DNA of 9,715 nucleotides, taken from assembly GCA_022710085.1 (NCBI GenBank), contig JAKLHP010000028.1, positions 1-9,715 of the forward strand. Direction: 5' to 3'. A model generated the notes under the pieces. It ran no database searches and was not told where the DNA came from. It saw only the letters and a list, made by a program, of their open reading frames with translations. The DNA comes from Patescibacteria group bacterium (GTDB lineage: Bacteria > Patescibacteriota > Minisyncoccia > Moranbacterales > JAKLHP01). Of the stretch, positions 1 to 5,880 are shown piece after piece (position 1 is the stretch's first letter; the number at the start of each line of letters is the position of its first letter). A program made the position numbers and the translations under genes.

Positions 1-118
1 TCAAGGATATTTCTACATATCCCTCAAATCTCTCCATTATTTTCTGAGAGATGTGTTTTACTTCTTGTTGTTTCCTTGCCAATTCCTTCATAAAATTTGA
101 AAAGCAAAAATCTACCAT
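1..118 (-). CDS. 5' fragment of an unrecognised small protein gene (runs off the left edge)
   Basis: Reading leftward from an ATG at 118, 39 codons are open to the window edge. The protein begins MVDFCFSNFMKELARKQQEV and then continues with a charged, helix-prone stretch rich in K, E and Q. A strong SD (GGAGGG, 131-126 on the minus strand) sits 7 nt before the ATG. Further upstream is a good promoter (TTGACT, 17 nt, TATTAT). These signals decide the reading frame: a longer minus-strand frame covering 24-278 runs through the promoter and has no SD at its start. The visible part is too short to assign a family, and the C-terminus is missing. Like the other unassigned genes in the window, it is SD-led with its own promoter. 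It is divergent from the polyprenyl synthase gene. Confidence 0.6.
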   Translation of the reverse strand, partial: MVDFCFSNFMKELARKQQEVKHISQKIMERFEGYVEISL

Positions 119-125
119 AAAACCA

Positions 126-184
126 CCCTCCACGATTTAGTAAGAACCAATATGTATAATAAACTAATATGATATAAAAGTCAA
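126..184 (-). promoter_or_regulatory. Promoter and SD for the left-edge minus-strand gene
   Basis: On the minus strand, TTGACT (184-179) is followed by a 17-nt spacer and TATTAT (161-156), close to the sigma-70 consensus. Transcription would start near 149, leaving a leader of about 30 nt. That leader carries GGAGGG (131-126), 7 nt before the ATG at 118. Confidence 0.65.
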
Positions 185-201
185 GGGTAAAAATTTCGAC
201 C

Positions 202-229
202 TTGCTTTTTTGCTTCTTGGTGGTAGAAT
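202..229 (+). promoter_or_regulatory. Probable promoter of the polyprenyl synthase gene
   Basis: TTGCTT (202-207), a 16-nt spacer and TAGAAT (224-229) give a plausible sigma-70-type promoter, with a leader of about 30 nt before the ATG at 267. The bases TAGAATTGA recur at the -10 of the hydrolase promoter (6496-6504), also with a 16-nt spacer. No SD precedes the ATG. Confidence 0.45.
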
Positions 230-266
230 TGATTAAGCCAGTAAATAAGCTAATAAAACTGTTTTT

Positions 267-1334
267 ATGGATTTTCAAGAAAGTCTTTTTGGGTTTAAAA
301 AAAGGGTTGATAAAGAATTAAGGCTATGCTTCGATAAAACAATAAAAGAAACAAAAAGTCAGGATGCGGTCATAGCCGATGCTCTTAAATATGTCAAAGA
401 GCTTACCTTGTCAGGGGGGAAGAGAATCCGTCCTGCTCTTATGTATTATGGGTATGTCGGAGCTGGGGGAAAAGACAAGGAAAGAATGTTGAGAACGGCA
501 ATCAGCATCGAGCTTGTCCATATGTTTCTTCTTATTCACGATGATATTATTGATCGGGATTTTGAACGACACGGAAAAGAAACCCTGAACAGTAGATATT
601 CAAAAATAGGAAAAAGATTCTTTCCCGGGAAAGATTCGGATCATTTTGGAAATTCAATGGCTCTTATTGTCGGAGATATGGTAGCGGCTTTGGGAAATCA
701 AATTATTTTTGAATCAGGGTTTAATGAGAAACTTATTATGAAAGCCCTTTCTAATCTGCAGTCGATTATTTCTTATACGGTAATTGGTGAAGTAAAGGAT
801 TTTTATATCGAATATAAAGGCAAGGCGAGTGAGAAGGAAGTCATGGATATGTATGAATATAAAACTGCAAAATATACGATTGAAGGTCCGCTTCATCTCG
901 GAGCTGTTCTGGGAGGAGCAGACAGCAAAATGCTAAAGGGAATTTCTGATTATTCCATTCCGCTAGGAATCGCTTTTCAAATTCAGGACGATATTCTTGG
1001 AGTTTTCGGAAATGAGAAAAAATTAGGAAAAAAAGTCGGTTCAGATATTAAAGAAGGAAAAATGACAATTTTGGTGACAAAAGCCAGGGAGAATGGAGAC
1101 AAAAAACAAAGAAAAATGCTGGATGAAATTTTGGGGAAAAGAGATCTGGCCGGAAGCGATATCGAAAATTTCAGAAATATAATAAGAGAAACAGCCTCCT
1201 TGGATTATGCGAACAGAAAAGCCATGGAACTGATTAGCGATGGAAAGAACGCTTTGGCAAAGTTGAATTTCAAGAAAGAAACTAAAGAATTCTTGCTGGG
1301 AATGGCTGATTATATGGTTCAGAGAGAGGTATGA
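267..1334 (+). CDS. Trans-polyprenyl (geranylgeranyl/farnesyl-type) diphosphate synthase
   Basis: Members of this family condense IPP with allylic diphosphates to make all-trans prenyl diphosphates. The 355-residue length is normal. Visible hallmarks, in order, are GGKRIRP (residues 50-56, IPP binding), the first Asp-rich motif DDIID (92-96), the second motif QDDILG (240-245), and GSDIKEGK (258-265) near the C-terminal third. The second motif is DDxxG rather than DDxxD, as is common in archaeal and actinobacterial GGPP synthases. The fifth residue before DDIID is Phe87. An aromatic residue there limits product length in archaeal GGPP synthases, so I infer a short product (C15-C20), but sequence alone does not settle this. 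The ATG at 267 has no SD. The cis-prenyltransferase that would extend the product follows after 131 nt, under its own promoter. Confidence 0.93.
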   Translation: MDFQESLFGFKKRVDKELRLCFDKTIKETKSQDAVIADALKYVKELTLSGGKRIRPALMYYGYVGAGGKDKERMLRTAISIELVHMFLLIHDDIIDRDFERHGKETLNSRYSKIGKRFFPGKDSDHFGNSMALIVGDMVAALGNQIIFESGFNEKLIMKALSNLQSIISYTVIGEVKDFYIEYKGKASEKEVMDMYEYKTAKYTIEGPLHLGAVLGGADSKMLKGISDYSIPLGIAFQIQDDILGVFGNEKKLGKKVGSDIKEGKMTILVTKARENGDKKQRKMLDEILGKRDLAGSDIENFRNIIRETASLDYANRKAMELISDGKNALAKLNFKKETKEFLLGMADYMVQREV

Positions 1335-1338
1335 GAAA

Positions 1339-1377
1339 TTGAAATTTATATTGTTTGTGATATAATTTTATTATAAT
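1339..1377 (+). promoter_or_regulatory. Promoter of the uppS-trx-GT2-ctpA cluster
   Basis: TTGAAA (1339-1344), a 16-nt spacer and a perfect TATAAT (1361-1366) start 4 nt after the stop of the upstream gene. A second possible pair, TTGTTT (1351-1356), 15 nt and TATAAT (1372-1377), overlaps it. The resulting leader to the ATG at 1466 is about 90 nt, the longest in the window. It contains the repeats and inverted repeats listed separately. Confidence 0.6.
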
Positions 1378-1392
1378 TTTTTTGTTGAATTA

Positions 1393-1416
1393 TTAACAAG
1401 TTAACATGTTAACGAG
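1393..1416 (+). repeat. Three tandem 8-bp repeats in the uppS leader
   Basis: TTAACAAG, TTAACATG and TTAACGAG lie head to tail with no gaps, differing only at the sixth and seventh bases. The middle of the array also forms a perfect 14-bp palindrome, GTTAACATGTTAAC (1400-1413). It lies inside the predicted transcript, downstream of the -10 and about 50 nt before the uppS ATG. Confidence 0.7.
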
Positions 1417-1453
1417 TTTTTAAATGGTGCAATTTTTTAACTCGCAAGCTTGC
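1413..1453 (+). other. Inverted repeats in the uppS 5' leader
   Basis: CGAGTT (1413-1418) is complementary to AACTCG (1439-1444) across a 20-nt AT-rich loop. GCAAGCTTGC (1444-1453) is a perfect 10-bp palindrome immediately after. There is no run of T after either, so they are not a terminator. They could be RNA structure or a protein-binding site, or chance in AT-rich DNA. Confidence 0.35.
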
Positions 1454-1465
1454 TGACTTTGCAGT

Positions 1466-2173
1466 ATGTCTGATAATAAACTGCCAAATCATATCGCCAT
1501 CATTCCCGATGGTAATCGCCGTTGGGCAAAAAAAAGAGATCTGAAGCCCTGGGTCGGCCATGAATTCGGAGCAAAAAACACCGAAAAATTAATTCGTAAA
1601 TCTTTTAAGATAGGCGTAAAATGTCTTTCTTTTTGGGGTTCTTCTTTGGAAAATCTGAAGAAACGCCCTCTTCAGGAAAGAGTGGCTCTTCTTGGTATTT
1701 ATGAAAGATATTTTAAAGATCTGATAGAAAACAAGGATATCCATGAGAAAAAAATAAAGATAAATTTTATTGGAAAATGGGAAGAGCAATTTCCAGAAAA
1801 GCTTAAAAAAATCATCAATGAGTGCATCCAAAGGACAAAAGATTACAAAGACTGCCTGCTTAATTTTTTTCTGGCTTACAATGGAGATGATGAAATGATG
1901 GAAGCAATCAATAATATATTGAGAAAATGCGAACCGGGACAGAAAGTGACTCCGCAGCTGGTTAAAGAAAATCTAATGACCAGGGACATTCCGGAAGTTG
2001 ATTTTTTGGTCAGAACGGGTGGGGAACCTCACTTGAGCGCCGGATTTATGATGTGGGATATTGCTAATTCCCAGATGTATTTTTCCCACAAGCTCTTTCC
2101 GGATTTCAATGAAAATGAACTTGAGAAAGCCTTGGAAGATTATAAAAAAAGAGTAAGAAGAATGGGGGAATAA
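1466..2173 (+). CDS. uppS: Cis-prenyltransferase (undecaprenyl diphosphate synthase family), divergent
   Basis: Extends an allylic diphosphate with IPP units in cis to give the polyprenyl carrier for cell-wall and surface glycans. The 235-residue length is typical. The N-terminal HIAIIPDGNRRWA (residues 9-21) carries the catalytic Asp15 (E. coli Asp26), followed by GH at 31-32. GSSLENLKKRP (58-68) replaces the usual AFSSENWxRP and is one residue longer. RTGGE (183-187) and FPDF (211-214) are conserved. Two positions differ from E. coli: Arg200 of the RxS motif is His189, and Glu213, a metal ligand by my recollection of the structure, is Gln203 in the segment ANSQMYF. This looks like a coherent subfamily rather than decay, since the frame is intact and other key residues remain. 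No SD is present. Thioredoxin follows after 19 nt. Confidence 0.93.
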   Translation: MSDNKLPNHIAIIPDGNRRWAKKRDLKPWVGHEFGAKNTEKLIRKSFKIGVKCLSFWGSSLENLKKRPLQERVALLGIYERYFKDLIENKDIHEKKIKINFIGKWEEQFPEKLKKIINECIQRTKDYKDCLLNFFLAYNGDDEMMEAINNILRKCEPGQKVTPQLVKENLMTRDIPEVDFLVRTGGEPHLSAGFMMWDIANSQMYFSHKLFPDFNENELEKALEDYKKRVRRMGE

Positions 2174-2192
2174 CTATTAAATATTTTATTTT

Positions 2193-2510
2193 ATGGTTCT
2201 TGAAATTACAGACAAAAATTTTAATGAAGAAGTGATTCAAAGCAAAAAACCGGTACTTGTTGATTTTTGGGCCACTTGGTGCGGTCCTTGTCAGATGATG
2301 GGACCGATTGTCGAAGAACTTTCAAAGGAAATAGGAGATAAGGTTAAGGTTGTGAAAATGGAAGTGGACAGTAATCCGGAAACGGCTGAAAAATATGAAA
2401 TAATGTCGATTCCAGCCCTCAAGATTTTCAAGAACGGAAAAGTAGAGAAGGAATTTACCGGACTTCAAAACAAAGAAATTCTCAAAAATGAATTAGAGAA
2501 TTTAATTTAG
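2193..2510 (+). CDS. trxA: Thioredoxin
   Basis: A 105-residue single-domain thioredoxin, the usual length for a free cytosolic disulfide reductase. The active site is WCGPC with cysteines at residues 30 and 33, preceded by the standard VLVDFWATW. The cis-proline is Pro74 in MSIPALKIFKNG, and the final strand and helix are complete. There is no signal peptide or membrane segment, so it should act in the cytoplasm, reduced by a thioredoxin reductase not present here. The ATG has no SD; the 19 nt before it are almost all A and T. The gene sits between uppS and the glycosyltransferase and is probably co-transcribed with them. The symbol follows common usage; paralogues elsewhere in the genome cannot be excluded. 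Confidence 0.97.
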   Translation: MVLEITDKNFNEEVIQSKKPVLVDFWATWCGPCQMMGPIVEELSKEIGDKVKVVKMEVDSNPETAEKYEIMSIPALKIFKNGKVEKEFTGLQNKEILKNELENLI

Positions 2511-2520
2511 TTTTATTTTT

Positions 2521-3330
2521 ATGGAGTTATCAATTGCAATAAATAATCATCGCAATCCCGATCTTTTGAAATTGTGTCTTGATTCAATAAAAAAGAATAC
2601 CAAAGGGATAGAATACGAGCTCATCGTGGCTGATTCCGAAACCCAGGAAGAAACTGAAATGATGATGCGGGAAGATTATCCCGAAGCAAGATTTTTTTCT
2701 TTCAAAGAAAATGTCGGATTCCAGACGATGCTTAAGAAAGGAATTGAAGAAAGCAAGGGGGATTTCGTGCTTCTTCTTAATGGAGATATTATTATTACTC
2801 CGGATTCAATCGAAAAAATTTTAAGTTATATCAAAAATAATAAAGAAATAGGAATGGTCGGTCCCAAGCTTCTGAATTTTGACGGGACATTGCAATATTC
2901 CTGTTTTCATTTTTACCGTCCACTTACCATCATTTACCGCAGGACTTTCTTGAAAAAATTCTGGTTTGGAAAGAAGCATCTGGATTGGTTTTTGATGAAA
3001 GGCTACGATCATAAATCCCCCAAAGAAGTGGATTGGCTGATGGGCTCGGCAATGATCGTCTCGAAAATAGCAATTCAGAAAGTGGGTCCAATGGACAAAA
3101 AATTTTTTATGTATATGGAGGATGTTGATTGGTGCCGAAGATTTTGGGAAAATGGCTTCAAGGTAGTTTATTACCCGCTTGCAGTCATGAATCATTATCA
3201 CGGAAAAGCGAGCGATAAAGGAGGATTCTTCTATTCGATATTTTTCAATAAACTTACTTGGATTCATATTTTCAGTGCTATAAAATATTTTAAAAAGTAT
3301 TGGGGAAAACCGATTCCCGAGCATAATTAA
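2521..3330 (+). CDS. Family 2 glycosyltransferase (rhamnosyltransferase-like)
   Basis: A 269-residue GT-A fold enzyme, expected to transfer a sugar from a nucleotide donor to a surface glycan or lipid-linked acceptor at the inner face of the membrane. The N-terminal strand-helix (LSIAINNHRNPDLLKLCLDS) and ELIVADSET form the nucleotide-binding half. NGD (87-89) in the context LLLNGDI replaces the classic DxD metal motif, as is usual in this subgroup. VDWLMGSAMIVS (170-181) and FMYMEDVDWCRR (196-207) are the acceptor-side and general-base motifs typical of WbbL/RfbF-like rhamnosyltransferases. The actual sugar is unknown. The aromatic, basic C-terminus may associate with the membrane but contains no clear transmembrane helix. 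It begins 10 nt after the thioredoxin stop, without SD, and ctpA follows after 5 nt. Confidence 0.9.
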   Translation: MELSIAINNHRNPDLLKLCLDSIKKNTKGIEYELIVADSETQEETEMMMREDYPEARFFSFKENVGFQTMLKKGIEESKGDFVLLLNGDIIITPDSIEKILSYIKNNKEIGMVGPKLLNFDGTLQYSCFHFYRPLTIIYRRTFLKKFWFGKKHLDWFLMKGYDHKSPKEVDWLMGSAMIVSKIAIQKVGPMDKKFFMYMEDVDWCRRFWENGFKVVYYPLAVMNHYHGKASDKGGFFYSIFFNKLTWIHIFSAIKYFKKYWGKPIPEHN

Positions 3331-3335
3331 AACTG

Positions 3336-4604
3336 ATGGAAAATCTTGAAATAAAAGAGAATAATATTGAAAAGAAAAATAGAACACTGATGAACAAGGT
3401 TCTGGTTTTTGGTTTTATTGTTCTGATGCTCATTGCCAGTTTCTGGCTCGGTGTTCAGAGAGGAAAAAAAGATGTTCTGGAAAATTCCCCGAAAGATCTG
3501 CCTCTTGGGCAAACTACCGTTCTCAATAAAAATGGCGAGATGAACAATCTTGATTTTTCTCTTTTCTGGAGAGTCTGGGATATCCTCAAAAGCAAGTATG
3601 TCGATTCCGACAAGCTTGATGCTCAGAAGATATTTTACGGATCGATAAAAGGCATGCTCCAGGCTACAGGCGATCCGTATACCAGTTTTTTTGATCCCGA
3701 AGAGAATAAAAAATTCAACGAAGATATTACCGGAAGTTTTGAGGGAATCGGAGCTGAAATCGGCATAAGGGGTGGAGTCCTTACCATTATTGCGCCTCTT
3801 GAAGGAACTCCGGCTGAAAAAGCAGGGCTTCGTCCCGGTGACAAGATAATAAAAATCGGGGAAAAAAATACGACAGAAATAACTATCGATGAAGCAGTTG
3901 ATATGCTTCATGGGAAAAAAGGAACTGAAATAAAAATAGAAATATATCGCGAAGGAGAAAAAGACACCAAGGAGATATCCATCATCAGAGACGTTATCAA
4001 TGTTAAAAGTGTCAATTTTGAGGATAAAGGAAATGATGTTGCCTATATCAAAATTTCACGTTTTGGAGAAAGTACTTTTAGTGAATTCGGCCAAGCGTTA
4101 AAAAATATCAAAGAAAAAAAGTCAAAGATCCTAATTTTGGATCTTCGCAATAATCCGGGAGGATATCTTGAGACCTCGGTGGAAATTGGAAGCAAGATGC
4201 TTCCCAAGGGAAGTGTGGTTGTTATTGAGGAAGATAAGGGAGGAAAGAGGGAAGAGCTCAAAGCGATAGGAGGAGATGAACTCAGCCAGATTAAAACGAT
4301 AGTTCTCATAAACGAAGGAAGTGCCAGTGCTTCGGAAATTTTGGCCGGATCTCTTCGGGAAAACAGGGAAAATGTTACCTTGGTTGGAAAAAAATCGTAT
4401 GGAAAAGGTTCAGTTCAGGAATTGGTCAGTCTTTCTCAGGGAACAGCAATGAAAGTTACGGTCGCCAAATGGTTGACGCCCAAAGGAAATCAAATAAATG
4501 AAAAAGGCATCAGTCCAGATGTGGAAGTGGAGCTTACTAATGATGATTACGACAACAACCGCGATCCTCAGCTTGACAAGGCATTGGAAATTGCAAATCA
4601 ATAA
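3336..4604 (+). CDS. ctpA: Membrane-anchored C-terminal processing peptidase (S41A, CtpA/Prc family)
   Basis: A serine protease that cleaves proteins near their C-termini outside the cytoplasmic membrane. Of 422 residues, 1-20 are polar and cytoplasmic, and about 21-40 form one transmembrane anchor followed by QRGKK. No signal-peptidase site is evident, so it is probably anchored. The substrate-gating PDZ domain spans roughly 135-215 (GIGAEIGIRGG; AEKAGLRPGDKI). The catalytic domain has DLRNNPGGYL (269-278), the nucleophile Ser331 in GSASASEI, and the base Lys357 in SYGKGSVQ. Ser-to-Lys spacing is 26, one more than the 25 in the classic members I recall. The C-terminal GISPDVEVE is standard. 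It is probably translationally linked to the glycosyltransferase. A start at Met19 (3390) would drop the cytoplasmic tail; neither start has an SD. No convincing terminator follows. Confidence 0.95.
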   Translation: MENLEIKENNIEKKNRTLMNKVLVFGFIVLMLIASFWLGVQRGKKDVLENSPKDLPLGQTTVLNKNGEMNNLDFSLFWRVWDILKSKYVDSDKLDAQKIFYGSIKGMLQATGDPYTSFFDPEENKKFNEDITGSFEGIGAEIGIRGGVLTIIAPLEGTPAEKAGLRPGDKIIKIGEKNTTEITIDEAVDMLHGKKGTEIKIEIYREGEKDTKEISIIRDVINVKSVNFEDKGNDVAYIKISRFGESTFSEFGQALKNIKEKKSKILILDLRNNPGGYLETSVEIGSKMLPKGSVVVIEEDKGGKREELKAIGGDELSQIKTIVLINEGSASASEILAGSLRENRENVTLVGKKSYGKGSVQELVSLSQGTAMKVTVAKWLTPKGNQINEKGISPDVEVELTNDDYDNNRDPQLDKALEIANQ

Positions 4605-4650
4605 GATATCTTGTGATGTTTTTGCTAGCCGGCTTCCAGGAGATGGTTTT

Positions 4651-4735
4651 TTGACTTTATGTTAATTTTTTGCTTAGATTTAACTGGCACAGACCATATG
4701 GATGATAGATCAAAAATCTGAATTTCAACAGGAGG
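4651..4735 (+). promoter_or_regulatory. Promoter and SD for the small membrane protein gene
   Basis: TTGACT (4651-4656) with TAGATT (4675-4680) at an 18-nt spacing is a moderate promoter match. The leader ends in AGGAGG (4730-4735), 6 nt before the ATG at 4742, which fixes the start. The region between the ctpA stop and this promoter shows only a short palindrome at 4627-4634. Confidence 0.5.
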
Positions 4736-4741
4736 TTTGAT

Positions 4742-5092
4742 ATGTGGAAGATAATATTGGCTTTGCTGTTGGTTTTAATCTGTCTGGAGTTATTCAACAG
4801 ATTCAGGCTGATGAGAATTGCGGAAAAACTTGAATTTGAGATTGAGGACAAGCTGGAGGAGTTGGCAAAATCGGAACACAGTAAAAGGTTGATGAAGCTT
4901 TACTTCAGGAATTTTGACAAGATAAATGATAGATTCGATGAAGCTGAAGACAGCTTTTTCTCTCGCAGTAAAAAAATAAAGGAGGTAATCGCGGATTATA
5001 GGATTTTGTTGAATTACATCAATGAAACCAGTGCTTCTGTTTCTTCTGAAAAAGTGGGAACAAAGGGAGCGATGATAAATATATCCGCATAA
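4742..5092 (+). CDS. Small single-pass membrane protein with a helical tail, family unknown
   Basis: I do not recognise a family. The 116 residues begin with a hydrophobic helix (about 3-19, MWKIILALLLVLICLELF), followed by Arg-rich NRFRLMR, which predicts an N-out, C-in topology by the positive-inside rule. Residues about 25-100 are highly charged and helix-prone, with a long run of E, K and D suggesting a coiled coil or helical bundle facing the cytoplasm. The tail after 100 is small and polar. The gross plan resembles LemA (N-terminal anchor plus helices), but I see no LemA signature and do not assign it. It is supported as a real gene by an AGGAGG SD 6 nt before the ATG, a candidate promoter, and a hairpin 12 nt after the stop. 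It stands alone between ctpA and another orphan. Confidence 0.75.
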   Translation: MWKIILALLLVLICLELFNRFRLMRIAEKLEFEIEDKLEELAKSEHSKRLMKLYFRNFDKINDRFDEAEDSFFSRSKKIKEVIADYRILLNYINETSASVSSEKVGTKGAMINISA

Positions 5093-5104
5093 AAAAAAGA
5101 GACC

Positions 5105-5135
5105 GGGGTTGGGTTTGGATCCAACCCCTTTAAAT
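5105..5135 (+). terminator. Hairpin terminator after the small membrane protein gene
   Basis: GGGGTTGG (5105-5112) pairs perfectly with CCAACCCC (5121-5128) across an 8-nt loop. The tail is TTTAAATTT, a weak U-tract. A run of A precedes the stem. The strong GC stem directly between two genes supports the call despite the short T run. Confidence 0.65.
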
Positions 5136-5212
5136 TTGCAAAAATGGCAGGATGAGATTAAAATTTAAAATATCGCAGTTGAAAATTGAATTCACAATCC
5201 GAAAAAGGGAGG
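5136..5212 (+). promoter_or_regulatory. Promoter and SD for the 194-residue orphan gene
   Basis: TTGCAA (5136-5141), a 17-nt spacer and TAAAAT (5159-5164) form a good promoter immediately after the terminator. GGGAGG (5207-5212) lies only 4 nt before the ATG at 5217, slightly closer than usual. Confidence 0.6.
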
Positions 5213-5216
5213 ATAT

Positions 5217-5801
5217 ATGAGACCGGTTGAATGTTTCTATTTTTCAAGCAAGATAGGATTGGAAAAATGGGAGAAGAGAAACGCGACTGTTGCAGTTCTG
5301 GTCTTCTTGGCGTTTGAAGGCTACATCAGGAATAGCGCTGGTTCAGTAAGGGTGATGAAAAAAGGAGAAGATTCACTTTTCAGAAATAAACTCAGGCCTT
5401 ATGAAAAAAATGTCCTGGATTCTATTTATGAAAAATGGAATTTCTCCGAAGTGACCAAAATTATAAATGATTTTCCCTTTGGCGAAATGTTTCTTGAGGA
5501 AGGATACTTGGAAAAAAACAAGTTCCGTTTTTTGCCTTTTCTGAAATCTTATTCTCTGAGACCATCTGAAGAATGTTTCGATTTGGGGAAGAAGCTGGGA
5601 AAAAGGAGGAAGTTTCTTCTTAGCAAGATAGAAAAAAAAGAACTGATGACTGCCAAAGAAACGATTTCGGTGTTCTCATTCCCTTCAATTGCTTTTTCCG
5701 ATAATTTCGGAAGGGGATATTTTTACGAGAATATGTTTAGGGAGGATTTCCGGGGATTGTTTCCGGTATTGGGCATTCTCGGAACACTTAAGTTCTTTTG
5801 A
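5217..5801 (+). CDS. Unrecognised 194-residue basic protein
   Basis: I do not recognise the family and assign no function. The protein is rich in Lys, Arg, Glu, Phe and Tyr. Residues about 22-36 (NATVAVLVFLAFEGY) form a moderately hydrophobic stretch that is probably a buried strand or helix rather than a membrane segment. The middle is charged and helical (KKLGKRRKFLLSKIEKKEL, about 125-143), and the C-terminus is aromatic and hydrophobic, ending in GTLKFF. No cysteine cluster, nucleotide-binding loop or catalytic signature is visible. It is a self-contained unit: the upstream terminator, promoter, SD and 4-nt spacer fix the start, and a strong terminator begins at the last base of its stop codon. 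It converges with the zinc-ribbon gene on the other strand. A lineage-restricted orphan is most likely. Confidence 0.75.
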   Translation: MRPVECFYFSSKIGLEKWEKRNATVAVLVFLAFEGYIRNSAGSVRVMKKGEDSLFRNKLRPYEKNVLDSIYEKWNFSEVTKIINDFPFGEMFLEEGYLEKNKFRFLPFLKSYSLRPSEECFDLGKKLGKRRKFLLSKIEKKELMTAKETISVFSFPSIAFSDNFGRGYFYENMFREDFRGLFPVLGILGTLKFF

Positions 5802-5836
5802 AAAAGGGTTGGCGCAACGTGCCAGCCCCTTTTTTG
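5801..5836 (+). terminator. Strong intrinsic terminator of the 194-residue orphan gene
   Basis: GGGTTGGC (5806-5813) pairs with GCCAGCCC (5821-5828), with one G-U pair and a 7-nt loop, followed by T6 (5830-5835). The A5 before the stem (5801-5805) extends the pairing and could make the element partly bidirectional. Confidence 0.9.
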
Positions 5837-5850
5837 TTGCTAGAATTATA

Positions 5851-5880
5851 AATTTAAAAAGGACCTTTTCAGGTCCTTTG
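5851..5880 (-). terminator. Intrinsic terminator of the zinc-ribbon gene, overlapping its stop codon
   Basis: On the minus strand the stem is AAAGGACC (5879-5872) and GGTCCTTT (5865-5858), 8 bp, with a 6-nt loop (5871-5866). It is followed by further T and an AT-rich tail down to 5851. The TGA stop (5871-5869) lies in the loop, so the last codons form the ascending arm. Confidence 0.75.

Noticed and set aside
24..278. 84-codon minus-strand frame
   Set aside because: It starts inside the plus-strand synthase gene, has no SD and runs through a clear promoter. A different minus-strand frame starting at 118 has both promoter and SD.
2821..3911. Long minus-strand frames (188 and 194 codons) opposite GT2 and ctpA
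   Set aside because: The plus-strand genes show complete family motifs. The antisense translations are low-complexity, Phe/Ile/Ser-rich shadows.
4627..4634. AGCCGGCT palindrome after ctpA as a terminator
   Set aside because: It is palindromic with no room for a loop, and no T-tract follows directly. The T6 at 4647-4652 lies after only a 3-bp possible stem.
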